NCBI RefSeq assembly: GCF_004379255.2
Contig: NC_056032.1
Location: forward strand, 33,589,024-33,653,023
Source of the DNA: Salvia splendens
Lineage: Eukaryota > Streptophyta > Magnoliopsida > Lamiales > Lamiaceae
Direction: 5' to 3'
Length of the DNA stretch: 64,000 nucleotides
A model generated the notes under the pieces. It was not told the origin of the DNA, ran no database searches, and worked only from the letters and a program-made list of their open reading frames with translations. The translations under genes and the position numbers were made by a program. Each line of letters begins with the position of its first letter. The first letter of the stretch is position 1. Shown here piece after piece: positions 10,523-22,300 of the stretch.

Positions 10523-11185
10523 ATGAAGGACAATCAACTCGAAGTTTCCAGTACCTCCTCGTTTTCTTCAGGAGCCGGCATCAACAGTGATAATCAGAGA
10601 TCCTTGTTACCGCCCAACCCACCAACAACCAGAACCCCTTCATTACCTCCTAGGGTCATCGGCCCACTCCCAGTTATGAGCCCGACTGACATAAGGCGAG
10701 TGGGTTTCTTACTCAGAAGTTTCCCCGCCGGCGCTGACCCCGTGGAAAGACACATCGCCGTCAAGGTTCGCCAAACAATTTCTCGACCAAAGGACTTCTC
10801 TACGCCGCCACCGACGGAGGGTATGCTTGCTCAGAACACCAAGTCACAACCCAGTGGCAAGGACCTTATGCACCTTCACGAAGGGGTGCCTCTTCCTAGT
10901 AATCCCCTATGGCAACGGAAGGAGACAGAATGTAACCTTTCTTTGACTATAGAGGTTTACTCCATCCCGAAAAGGACGCTTCACCAGACTCCGAACCAAC
11001 TTCTTCTTGAAGCTGAGGGTTCAAGGCAGCAGGTGGATGAGAAGAGACAAGTAGACCGAGGGACCATGCCAGCCGCAGAAGCAAGCAAGACTGTAGGAGG
11101 CAGCCAAATTAGAGCAGAGGAAGGAAGTGTTCTTCCTCCTCCAAAGAAGGACCACCATACCAATCAAGGTGTGAAAGTCCACTAA
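10523..11185 (+). CDS. Unclassified 220-residue ORF in Athila-1
   Basis: An ATG-initiated frame of 220 residues lies between the RNase H fragment and the non-coding tail. The product is Ser/Pro-rich at the N-terminus (SSTSSFSSGAG, PPNPPTTRTPSLPPRV), then has VGFLLRSFPAGADPVERHI and a charged C-terminus. I see no transmembrane segment, so it does not look like the env-like ORF reported in some Athila elements. I do not recognise the family. It could be an accessory gene of this subfamily or a chance frame. Confidence 0.4.
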   Translation: MKDNQLEVSSTSSFSSGAGINSDNQRSLLPPNPPTTRTPSLPPRVIGPLPVMSPTDIRRVGFLLRSFPAGADPVERHIAVKVRQTISRPKDFSTPPPTEGMLAQNTKSQPSGKDLMHLHEGVPLPSNPLWQRKETECNLSLTIEVYSIPKRTLHQTPNQLLLEAEGSRQQVDEKRQVDRGTMPAAEASKTVGGSQIRAEEGSVLPPPKKDHHTNQGVKVH

Positions 11186-11403
11186 CGCCGCCAGCATAAG
11201 TCTTCCCCTCCCAAGGAGAAAAAGAATAAAAATTCCAAAGAGGAGGAGCTCCAATAAACGTAAGTACCATGGAGGCAATAAGGAAGGCCTGTGAAATGGA
11301 GGCTATAAGGAAGGCGTGCAACATCCCCTGATCCAACCATCCAGAAGGCAACAATATCACCCTCAACTATATTTCTTTGTGCAAATTGCGTTTTGACTCC
11401 ACT

Positions 11404-11548
11404 CTCACACTTAGTTCTAAGTCGAGACTAAGTGTGAGAAGTTTATGGAAAATTGTTTTTAGTTTTGCTTAAGTGTTTTGTGTTTCTTAGCATGTTTTGA
11501 TTATTGGCACCGCCTCACACTTAGCCCAATGCTTGGTCTAAGTGTGAG
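11404..11548 (+). repeat. Two hairpins with the same 11-bp stem
   Basis: CTCACACTTAG (11404-11414) pairs with CTAAGTGTGAG (11428-11438). The same pair recurs at 11514-11524 and 11538-11548 with a different loop. The TAAGTGTGAG arm occurs once more at the polypurine tract before the 3' LTR. Confidence 0.8.
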
Positions 11549-12960
11549 AAGTTTCCCTTGTTTGTTTTTGTGCAAATAGCCTGTACCTAACCCTTCTTTC
11601 CACTGCATCCAGTCCCTCGAGGACGAGCTCATATGCAGTGGGGAGGGGGGACGGGTTAGTTACAGAAAATTCATACATGCTAAAATTTTTCAAAAATAAC
11701 AAATTTTAGATAGCAATAAGATAGGAAATATGCATGAAATCGGATAAATGAAAGACTTGATTACTTCGTGGAAGAGTTAGAGAAAGGATTCAGTATGCTC
11801 ACATGTAAAACTTGATTGCAAAAACTTGATCAATTTGAATGACGCAAGTATGATGGAATGGCTCAATTTCTAAACCTACTGTGAAGCCTCTCTATATGTG
11901 AGTTATAAGCCAAAAGTAGAACACTTTCTACTACTCTTTACAAAAGAAAAATTACGAGAGGCTAACTTTTAATATTGAGATGAAAATTGCACAAGTAGTG
12001 AGGACTAAAGGCATTAGGATTTAACCAGTTGAGCCGTTTTTCTTCCTTCGTTCCACGAACCCGCCTCATTACTATAGGCACCCCTTAGTTAGCCACTTTG
12101 AGCCCATACACTCTTACCCATTCTTTGAAACCTTAAAACCAAAAATTTTCGTATCACATGAGGGAAGAGGGTCAAGGAGATGAAATTTATCAAGGGGAAC
12201 AAAAGGGGATAGCAATAGAATAAAAAAAATTAAAAGGTGGCCGGGTCGATCAAGTTAGACAATCAGGTTGATCATATAAAAAAAATTGAGAAAAGGTTTA
12301 AGAAAAGAAAGGGGCAGGAAATAGTTGCAACCTGACCCAGGAAAAAAATAAAATAAAGCCGAAAGTTATAAGGCTAAGGGTCAACATTGACCGAGAAGGA
12401 GCATCAAGTGGAAGAAGAAATAAACACCCCAAATTTGATCCAGCAAGTTTAGTCAAATCTTTGGCTTTTTGACTCATGTGATTTTCTCTTTTAAACTTAG
12501 AACCCCTAGGACCCTACCCTAACAAGTTACTACCCCTGAGCCCTGTTACAACCCTAAACAAAGACCTTAAGGAACTATCTTGTGCAGTCCGATTCAAAGT
12601 ATTAAATTTGTAGCAACACCAAGTGAACAGTCCTAACATCTCTGGTGAGAAATGAGTGACTGAGTGAATCCAACAGTGGTTTTAAATTGAGCAATCTTGA
12701 CAAGCTGACCCCTTGATCAAGCAGAAGCGAAAAAGCAAAAATATAAGCTACTGGTTAATGGTATGACCTCGACCTCGGGTATGATTATTGGAAAATTATC
12801 CGGTCCAATGCATACATGTGAATACGTGTTTTTAGTTCTTGTTCTTCTTTCTTTTGCTTGTGAAATAAGTAAACCATGCCTGAAATTTGCCTTATCTTTT
12901 TCTCTTTCTTTTTCTTTCTCTTTATACTTGAGGACAAGTATGTTTTAAGTGTGAGCAGTT
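11549..12960 (+). other. Non-coding 3' region of Athila-1 with polypurine tract
   Basis: AT-rich DNA without a supported frame. It ends with GAGGACAAGTATGTTTTAAG (12930-12949) and TGTGAGCAGTT just before the LTR. A GAGGACAAG...TTTAAGTGTGGGGAG block is the usual polypurine context in Athila elements; here the G run is reduced to GTGAG. Confidence 0.65.
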
Positions 12961-14137
12961 TGATAAGGCTCATTTCATGCATCGGTTTTGGGGGTAAAAC
13001 ATATACTACTTGATCGGTTTATCGCACAAACAAGTGTTAAAATGTGCAGAAATGCTACTTGTCCAAGGCAGCAAGGCCGAACTGATCAAGCACGTACAAA
13101 AGGCGAAAAAGGCCAAAAATCGGGGGAGTTGATCAAGGGGCGAGGTCAAGCAGTTAAAGTGGGGACCGCTGGTTTCTAGAAGGAAAACGTGAGGAAATGA
13201 GCTGGATGTGGCGCACCATTCTGTTACCCAGGACGATGTTCTAGAAGGGGACACATGCCAGCTTGTGAAGACGCCAGGACGAACCGATCAGAAATTTGTT
13301 ATCCAAAAGCGTCGTTATTCTAGAAGAAAGAGCACGTAGCAATCAATGAGTCGCTCATCCTTAGCATGAGTGAATATTCCCTGTCAAGATCGTTATCCAG
13401 CTGGAGGCCGAATCGAGCTTATAAATAGAGGCTGCGCCACCACAAGAAAGTATCCGAGACTTTACTTTCCGCCTAGTTTAGCTTAGTTTAGCTTAGTTCA
13501 GCTCTCTAGCTTAGTTAAGCTTAGTTCTGCTCTCTTAGCTTAGTTTAGTTCAGATCTCTAGTTTAGCTTAGATAGCGTAGTTAAAAGGGCGACCGAAGGG
13601 AGCGCAGCAGAATAACCATTTCTGTCGGCGTAACTTAAGTATCCCGCTGAGATTCTTCTCAGTTTACTGCTTTCTTTATTTTCGAAGTGTTAGCTTAGTT
13701 TATTTTCACGCTGTAATCGTATCTTAGTTTAATCGAAGTTATTCTCTCTTTTAAATCGCGCATTTACTTTTCTGTATTACCTGTAATTTACTTGACCCAG
13801 TGTTTAAATTTCCGTTGATCAAGCTAGCTAGTTTGAATTCTGCCTAGATAAAAACCATAGTTAAAACTCCCAAGTTAAAGCGTGGCAGCAGCCAACCCCC
13901 TCTGTTCACTACTCACACACTCGACACACCAACTTCTCTTTGGGATCGACCTCGAACTTGCCGCTTTAATGTTAAAGTAGTGCGAAATCGGGAGTTATAA
14001 ATATTATCTTTGGCGCGTTTCGGTTCGAGGATTGATTCGATTAAGTGGCAACGACAATTTTCTAACTGGTCCAACCGATTCAGTTATCCTCCATATAACT
14101 TGATCCAATCTTAATCCGCGCATTTCCGAGCCCGCCA
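12961..14137 (+). repeat. 3' LTR of Athila-1
   Basis: Second LTR copy, ending CCGCCA directly before the ATTAT duplication. The Copia A gag frame resumes at the next base. Confidence 0.92.
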
Positions 14138-17100
14138 ATTATGATCCTGCTGTATGTGCAGTGACTTCCAGATCATATCCTTGGAGCCTTGGAGACGTTA
14201 GTGCATTTCTGCTCAGCTTTGAGTCAAGAATGGAGTCAACTAGAGCAAATTTTGTTAGCTCAGATGGAACACAACCATCATTGAATCTTGTCCAGCAGCA
14301 GTCTGGGCAGAAAAGGGAGTCTCCAAATTTCAACAACAACAGATTTGAAGCAGCACATGGAAGAGGTTTTGGAGGAGGATTTCAGAGAGGAGGAAGAGGT
14401 GGCAGAGGTTTTGGCCGAGAAAATAAAAGATTGTCTGTCAGTTATGTGAGAAACCTGGCCATTCAGCAGCAAAATGTTGGCATAGGTTCGAGCAAAACTT
14501 TACACCACCTCAAATCCAGTTCAGAGGAAGTTCTCCACAACAACACAATCAAGGATTCTTCAATCCTTCAGTTAATCTTGTGCAGTCAGTGCCTAGGTCT
14601 CCTTCAACATCATTCTCTGTTGGGACTCCATCAGAGTTCAGCTATGGATCAAATGCATCGTCCAGCTGGTATCCAGACTCAGGGGCAACACACCATGTGT
14701 CCAATGACTTGAGCAATCTCAACATAAGCACTGAATACACAGGAGGTAAGAATCTCTTGCTTGGTAATGGAACTGCTGTTAATATTGCAAATATTGGTGA
14801 AAGTGTTTTTAAATCTCACTCAACTAAATTCTCTAGAAAGCTTCATCTCAAAAATCTTTTGCATGTACCTAATATCACTACGAATCTACTCAGTGTTTCC
14901 AAATTTGCTCAAGACAATTCTGTCTTTTTTGAATTTCATCCAAGTTTCTGTTTTGTCAAGGACCTGAGCACCAGTGAAATAGTGCTCAAAGGAAAAAGGC
15001 CTTTATCATTTCCTAGTAGATCATACTCCAATCAAGCGTGGCCCTGTCCCCTTCTCTTCCTCCACTCCAGAGAGTCCAGCTGTGCATTCCCTGAGCTTGA
15101 GCAAGCAATCCAGCAGTAGTTCCAGTCAAGTTTCTAGTTCAGTCTTGTCTTTATGGCATAGTAGACTAGGACATCCTACTCTAGATGTTTTTAAACTTGC
15201 TCTCAACAGGTGTAATATTCCTTATAATTCAATGGAAACTTTTCTCTTTGCTATCCTTGTTGTGTGTCTAAAGCTCATAGATTACCATATCCACATTCTG
15301 TCTCACAACACAATGCACCTCTGGAACTTGTTCATAGTGATCTTTGGGGGTCTTCTCCTGTTAAATCTAGAAATGGATATTCTTACTATGTCTCGTTTGT
15401 TGACCACTTTTCTAGATTCGCCTGGATTTACTTACTCAAAAAAAATGATCTCACTGTTGTTTTTAAACAGTTCAAGCTTATGAGTGAAAACCTCCTAGGA
15501 TCAAGAATTAAGATACTTCAATCAGACTGGGGAGGTGAGTATCAGGGATTAGTTCCTTTTCTGAAAGAGAGTGGGGTAGTTCATAGAGTATCATGTCCAT
15601 ACACACCACAGCAAAATGGTTGGCTGAGAGAAAACATAGACACATTGTGGAAACTGGTCTAGCCTTGTTAGCTCAGTCTTATCTTCCACAGAGATTCTGG
15701 GATGATTCCTTTGTCACAGTTGTTTATCTCATTAATATTTATGCCATCCGAAATCATCAATAACATTTCCCCATATGAGGCTCTTTTTCACTCCGAACCT
15801 GACTACTCAGCACTCAAAATTTTTGGCTGTTTATGTTTTCCTTATACTAGACCCTATAACAACCACAAACTTCAATTTAGGTCTGTTAAAGGGATTTTCC
15901 TAGGATATAGCTCCTCTCACAAAGGATACAAAGTTCTTCTGCCTGAAGGGAAGGTCATGGTGACTAAAGATGTCATCTTTGATGAAATTGTTTTTCCATT
16001 TCAAAATTCTCCATCTCCTAGTGCCACTGTTGCTCCACCACCATCATCATGTGATCATTCTTCCTTGCCTTCAATCCTTGCACCTATTGTTTTTCCTCAT
16101 AGAGAAAATATTGCACCAGATCACCCATCTGGTACAGATTCTATCAGCCTGATTCCTCACCTCATGATGTCCCTCCTATCATTCTAGCAGTCACTCAGGC
16201 AACTCACTCAATGACAACCAGATCAAAATCTGGGATCTTTAAGCCCAGAGTCTTCACTCTTTCTGTGTCATCTCGTCTTCCTAAATCAGCTCTAGAAGCC
16301 TTACTTATTCCCTGCTGGAAATCTGCTATGTTGAGTGAATTTAATGCACTTCTTAACAATAAAACTTGGATATTAACAACACTTCCTCCATGCAAGAATC
16401 TTATAGGCTGCACTTGGGTTTTCAAGATTAAGCTTCACTTGTTTGGTGTTATTGCTAGATACAAAGCGAGATTAGTGGCTCAAGGCTTCTCTCAACAGCC
16501 TGGTTTCGATTTTAATGAGACTTTCAGCCCTGTGGTGAAGCCTACTACAATCAGAATTATCCTTAGTCTTATTGTGTCTCTTGGATGGACAGTGACTCAC
16601 CTTGATGTAAATAATGCCTTCCTTAATGGTGAGCTTAAGGAGGACATCTACATGAAACAACCAGTTGATTTGGTTTTGAACAAGGGGGTCCTCACTTGGT
16701 ATGCAAACTCAACAAAACAATCTATGGACTAAAACAAGCTTCTAGAGCATGGTTCTTCACTGTTCATTCTGTCTTGATCAAGCTTGGGTTCTCCCAGAGC
16801 AAATCTGATGCTTCCATGTTCATCAGACAGAGATGTGGGGATGTTATCTACTTGCTTATATATGTAGATGATATGCTCATCACAGGGACTTCTCAAGACT
16901 CCATTCAGAGGGTGATATCTCAGCTTAACTCTTGTTTTTCATTAAAAGATCTTGGGGAGGTGAGTCTGTTCTTGGGAGTTGAAGTTTTTAAGACTACTGA
17001 TGGAGGTCTACATCTTTGCCAATCCAACTACATCAAAGATCTTTTAAAGAAAGCTAACATGACAGGAGCTAAGGGTTGTCCAACTCCAATGATCTCCAAC

Positions 17101-18138
17101 TCGGAATTGAGCAAAAACTCTGGAGAACCAGTTTCTGATGCAAAACTCTGCAGAAGCATTGTAGGAGCTCTGCAATATGCTTCTATTACCAGACCAGATA
17201 TCAATTTTGTTGTCAACAAGGTGAGTCAGTACATGGCTGAACCATTAGACACACATTGGAGGGCTGTGAAGAGGATCTTAAGATATCTTTCAGGGACTTT
17301 AGATTATGGAATTCAAATTAGAAAGTCTACTGGTGAGGTTTGTGCGTTCTCTGACTCGGATTGGGCAGCAGACCTAGACGACAGGAGATCCACCACAGGA
17401 GTGTGTGCCTATCATGGAATTGAGCAAAAACTCTGGAGAACCAGTTTCTGATGCAAAACTCTGCAGAAGCATTGTAGGAGCTCTGCAATATGCTTCTATT
17501 ACCAGACCAGATATCAATTTTGTTGTGAACAAGGTGAGTCAGTACATGGCTGAACCATTAGACACACATTGGAGGGCTGTGAAGAGGATCTTAAGATATC
17601 TTTCAGGGACTTTAGATTATGGAATTCAAATTAGAAAGTCTACTGGTGAGGTTTGTGCGTTCTCTGACTCGGATTGGGCAGCAGACCTAGACGACAGGAG
17701 ATCCACCACAGGAGTGTGTGCCTATCATGGAAGGAACCTTGTCTCATGGTGTGTTAAAAAGCAAACTGTGGTTGCTAGATCCAGCACAAAAACTGAGTAT
17801 AGGAGCTTAGCTCAAGCAGCTGCTGAAGTGAGTTGGTTGTCTTCTATGCTTAGTGAATTGAAGATTAAGAAGAAAAGGAGTCCAGTGATTTGGGTGGACA
17901 ACTTGAGTGCAATTGCATTGGCTTCTAATCTTGTCTTACATGCAAGAACTAAGCACATTGAGATAGATATCCATTTTGTTCGAGATAAGGTTCTGAGCAG
18001 GGAGATTGAGCTAAGGCATGTTCCAACGGGGGATCAAATAGCAAATATATTCACTAAACCCTTGAATCGACAACCCTATGTGAAGCTGAGAGAAAGATTG
18101 GGAATAATATCTCTAGCCTCACTCGGATTGAGGGGGCG
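14138..18138 (+). pseudogene. Copia A gag-pol polyprotein, frameshifted
   Basis: Gag ends with Gly/Arg-rich sequence and a zinc knuckle CQLCEKPGHSAAKC (14438-14479). The protease has WYPDSGATHHV (about 14670). GAG-pre-integrase LWHSRLGHPT is at about 15152. The integrase core has HSDLWG, FVDHFSRFAWIYL, SDWGGEY and TPQQNG, with an L in place of the usual catalytic-region V-E context. Reverse transcriptase shows [34 protein letters not shown] and YVDDMLITG (about 16861), and RNase H ends HIEIDIHFVRDKV (about 17959). At least four frame changes, near 14470, 15240, 15655 and 16730, plus a 313-bp duplication break it. It is dead. Confidence 0.88.
17103..17728 (+). repeat. 313-bp tandem duplication in Copia A reverse transcriptase/RNase H
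   Basis: 17103-17415 is repeated at 17416-17728. I see one difference (GTTGTC versus GTTGTG near 17211/17524). The length is not a multiple of three, so the duplication itself causes a frameshift. Confidence 0.93.
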
Positions 18139-18711
18139 TGTTGGAAGAGATAACAAAGTTGGTCAAGCCGCTGCATGCCAAGTTGATCAAGCTATTGGTC
18201 AAGCCGCTGCATGCCGAGTTGATCAAGCCGCCACCTGCCGAGTTGATCAACAAGCCGCGATCCGTGATCTCAAGTCACTAGACCGTCAAGCTGATCAAGT
18301 TGCAGTACGTTGTGTGCAAACCAGAACAACCATGAACTCCACGAGAGCTAAAGCTAAGAATGAGACAAAGAAGAGGAAAGAGTATGCGGCACAAAAGGAG
18401 CCAATGATCAACCTCGCACGTGTTGAAACCGCCGACAAGCCAGCTAAGATGGAGGACCACATGTGTACTTGGCGCGACGTGGTGTTGCGCAGTTTATAGA
18501 GGAAACATGTCTTGCAGAGTTTGTTAAAGTAGATTAGTACAATGTTTTAGGTCGTTGGAATGTAGTATATATGGATTGCATCTGGTTACATTTGAAGCAA
18601 TGAAAAATTCCAATATGAACTCTCTCTCTCTCTCCAAATATCTCTAGTCTGTGTGTGTCCATAGCTTCCGCACCTTTCTTTCACACCTCACATTACACAC
18701 ACATACTAACA
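18139..18711 (+). repeat. 3' LTR of Copia A
   Basis: It starts TGTTGGAAGAG after the polypurine tract. Near 18160-18260 it contains short repeats of GTTGATCAAGCCGC and CTGCATGCCGA. A possible TATA box (GTAGTATATATGG) is near 18560. The right border is uncertain. Confidence 0.6.
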
Positions 18712-18870
18712 CGCACACACCCGCTGACACGCACAAACACTATACACACACAACACACATACTAAACACATACACATTGCACACAAGCATAACATGCAAA
18801 CACTGGACACACACATAACCGCACCCACTTCACACACACATGACAAAACACAATGCACACTGAATACAGT
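18612..18870. repeat. TC and CA low-complexity tract
   Basis: A (TC)n run is followed by about 180 bp rich in ACACAC and CACATAC. It overlaps the end of the Copia A LTR. Confidence 0.8.
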
Positions 18871-18889
18871 TACACATCTACACTATGAT

Positions 18890-19250
18890 AAATTTTCGAT
18901 ACCTTGTATTATTGCAGTATACCGTACCATATTTCGGTATACCGAAATATAGTGTACCTGTATTATATCGAAAAAACATGTTTTATATCCAACATATTTT
19001 AAATAACAATTTAACTATTTAAATAGCGTCCAAAATAATTAAATTCCATCACAATCTAATCTTTTCATAACATTCTAAACAATAAAACTTCAATAATAAA
19101 ATCTTTTTCTAAAAATATTTCAATATATGCGGTATAAGAAAAATGATACTGTTACTATACCGATAATTGGAGTATATCAAAAAATAGATATTTTCATTTT
19201 TTTTCCGATACAATACAATATTTCGGTATTTTTCCCCGTTACTAATTTAT
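18890..19250. repeat. AT-rich MITE-like remnant
   Basis: The sequence repeats ATTTCGGTAT and its complement ATACCGAAAT several times in inverted order (for example TTTCGGTATACCGAAA near 18932). The ends are roughly inverted but no clean terminal repeat or target duplication was found. It sits about 130 bp upstream of the ABCB29-like start codon. Confidence 0.4.
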
Positions 19251-19377
19251 GGAGTATCACAATTATTAGGATTTGACGATGACAACATCGTGCAGGTAAG
19301 AAAAAGGAAAATCAAAATAAAAATTCAGTTATGACAGTTGATACTGATGTTCTTCTCTCTGCCTCACCCAGACCTCA

Positions 19378-22300
19378 ATGGCCCAATTTCTCCAATTTCC
19401 GCCGTCATATTACCCGTCGTCTTCCCCTTCCCTCTTCCACCGCAATCTCAACATCCTCGGTCGACATCGTAAAATTGCCATCCTAAATCATGGCCGAATT
19501 CGCACCGCAATTGCGACGAGGGCCGCTGCCTGCAGCTACCGCCCTCCGCCGATCAAATTCCCTTCCCTCACTGCCCTGTCTCCCTACCTCCAATCGGAAT
19601 GGCGGCCGATCCTCACTGGCTGGCTATGCAGTGCCGTTTCTGTTTACTCGCTCTCCAAACTCGTTCCTCTGGCAGGGCAACTCTCTTCCTCGATCGCCGT
19701 CTCAAATTTGGCGAGCTTAAGAAAAGGGGCTTTGGCGTTGGGGGCTCTCCTGTTGATCCGAATTGTGGCGAATTACTTGCAGCAGGCCTGTTTGTGGGAT
19801 GCCGCGTTGAATTGTGCGTATAATATAAGGGTTCATGTTTTCGATAGGGTTTTGCAAAGGGATTTGGGGTTCTTCGAGGGCGGAAACGGGATTTTTCCTG
19901 GGGATGTGGCGTACCGGATCACAGCAGAGGCAGAGGATGTGGCTGACACAGTGCACTCTCTTTTGAATGTGAGCATTGCTATTTTAAACATTATACCTCC
20001 TTGAGTTAGGTTAAATGAACTTAAGACTTAAGCTATATCTAAGAAAAGGAACAAATAGGAGAGATTAAGGTGTTGACTTTTGGAGTTGGGGATGATTTAT
20101 GTGTAACATTTTCTGGTTTTGTAATGGTAAATCTTTGTGGTTAATTTTGATCTCTTCTGGTCTTGAGACTCATGTGTCATATTTGATCGTTTAGGATTGA
20201 CAATGGAGCGTATTATTCTGATTCCGATTCTGATAATTCTCGTTTTTGCTCAACAGACGATAGTACCAAGCATTTTGCAGTTATCAGCTATGGCAACTCA
20301 GATGTTGACCATAAGTCCTCAACTTTCTCTAATTTCTGCATTTGTAAGGAAGTGGTGTATAAATATATATAAATAGCTTGAATGGATTTGTTTATTAGAA
20401 TTGATGAATCAATTTGTTTTTTCTGTTTCCATTTAAGGTGATTCCGGCAATGGCTCTAACGGTTGGATGCCTAGGTGAAAAGCTTCGCATAATATCTAAT
20501 GAGGCGAATCTTAGCACTGCCTCTCTAGCAGCCTACCTAAATGAGGTGTCATAGATTAACTCATTTCGAACATTTGATGAAACTATTCAGACTTTTTTCT
20601 TTGTTATGGTTACGCGCATGCATATCACAAATTTTGATTTATTAATATCTTGTCTGCACCTAATTTAAAGGACATGGACATGTACTCTCTTTTGATAGAT
20701 AAGTTTCATATTGCTCTTTCTCTAGTATACTGCTGAGGCTTGACAGCACATGCATTATATCTTTTGTTCCAGGTCTTCCCTTCAATTCTTTTTGTGAAGG
20801 CAAACAATGCAGAAACCAATGAACGTATTAGATTCCAGTTTCTTGCATCTGGTGATCTATCTGCACGTTTGAAGAAGAAGCAAACGAAGGTTTTAATCCC
20901 TCACATAGTGCAGATAATGTTTTTTGGGCTTTTATTCATTCTGGGTTCCACCTCAATCATAGTTTCAAGAGGCTCATTAAAGTGCTCCGTCCTAGTTTCC
21001 TTCATGACATCGCTGGTTCTTTTGATTGATCCTATTCAGGTACTGAATTTCCCCTTTTGTTAATAGTTTCTTGATTTTATTTGTGATGATTTTCTGCTGA
21101 CTCAAAGATTAAAATGGATCATGGATCATGTGGATTTTTCAGTTTCCATGGTCAAGTATTTTGGGGCTGCGTAGAATTTTTCTTTCTTAGAAATTTATTT
21201 GAACCCATTATGGTAGGTGGAAGACATTAACCCAAAAACCAAATTTAAGACTACGGCCTATGGCAATGGCATATAGCAACATTTCTTTGTTAGCGCATCG
21301 CAAAAAGTTCAATCGCTTCATAAAAAAACTAACCAAAGATTTCTTATGCATGTTTATTTGCTATTATGTTTTTTCTTTTGTGCAACTGTGTTAAGAGCAT
21401 CAATTTGAAATCACAGATTTTTGCAGGATATCGGAAAAGCATACAATGAGTTAAAGCAAGGAGAACCAGCAATTGAGCGGTTGTTTAACTTAACCTTGTT
21501 CAAATCCCAGGTAGATTCTTATGGACAGGAGACTTTCTTATTACTTGGTCTGTCATTACTAATCTATTACTGCTGATAAGAAAATTTCATATTTTTCCTG
21601 TAGGGGCTTTGGCTCTAACTCAAAGAATTAGTATAACTGCTTCCAGGATTTATTTAACTCATTTTTTCATGTCTTTCTGAGAATTCGTTGATGCTTCAAA
21701 GTAAGATTCCGAGCATTTCCTGTTTAGTTGTGTCAGTTTTTAACTAGCAATAATGAACCTTTAGATATGTGATTTCTACTTGCTAGATTATTCTAAATTT
21801 TGAATTACATGTATACAAAAGCACAAAGTCTTTGAAATAGATGAGTGATTCTTAAAATATATTATTGGTTATAGCTGCTTATGATGGCATCTGCAGCTAA
21901 TAGAGAAACCAGATGCAGTTGACTTGGCCTCTGTTACGGGAGAAGTGAAGGTTTGCGGCCTTTCTTTTTCATACGGAGATGGTATGGCTCCTGTACTGAA
22001 TGGGCTGGATCTTCATATTAAAGCTGGAGAGACAATTGCTCTAGTTGGGCCATCTGGAGGTGGCAAAACAACTCTCGTAAAACTTCTGCTTCGCCTATAT
22101 GAACCTCTTTCAGGTAAATATTGGGAATCTTCGTAGAATAGAAGCTCATCACTGTCGGTTGTACGAATCTTTAACATCGATGTAACTGTATTTTCTAATT
22201 CTTCACCGGCAGGTTCAATATTGATAGATGACTGCGACATTCAAAATATTCAATTACAGAGCTTAAGAAGACATGTTGGTCTGGTGACTCAAGATGCAGT

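Larger units (their letters stand above)
5019..14137 (+). mobile_element. Athila-like Ty3/gypsy element (Athila-1), pol-deleted
   Basis: The element is 9119 bp. LTRs of 1178 and 1177 bp begin TGATAAGGCTC and end CCGCCA. The flanks are ATTAT (5014-5018) and ATTAT (14138-14142), a perfect 5-bp target duplication. The order inside is primer-binding site, gag, aspartic protease, an RNase H fragment, an unclassified ORF and a long non-coding tail with the polypurine tract. Most of reverse transcriptase and all of integrase are missing, so it is non-autonomous. By eye the LTRs differ at about 30 sites, so the insertion is not recent. Confidence 0.92.
14138..18711 (+). mobile_element. Copia retrotransposon A, gag end to 3' LTR
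   Basis: This is the oldest element of the nest. It runs from the split gag through zinc knuckle, protease, integrase, reverse transcriptase and RNase H to a polypurine tract (GAGGGGGCG, 18130-18138) and a 3' LTR starting TGTTGGAAGAG at 18139. The 5' LTR lies beyond the left edge, so the end near 18711 is an estimate from a CA in a CA-rich tract. Confidence 0.85.
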
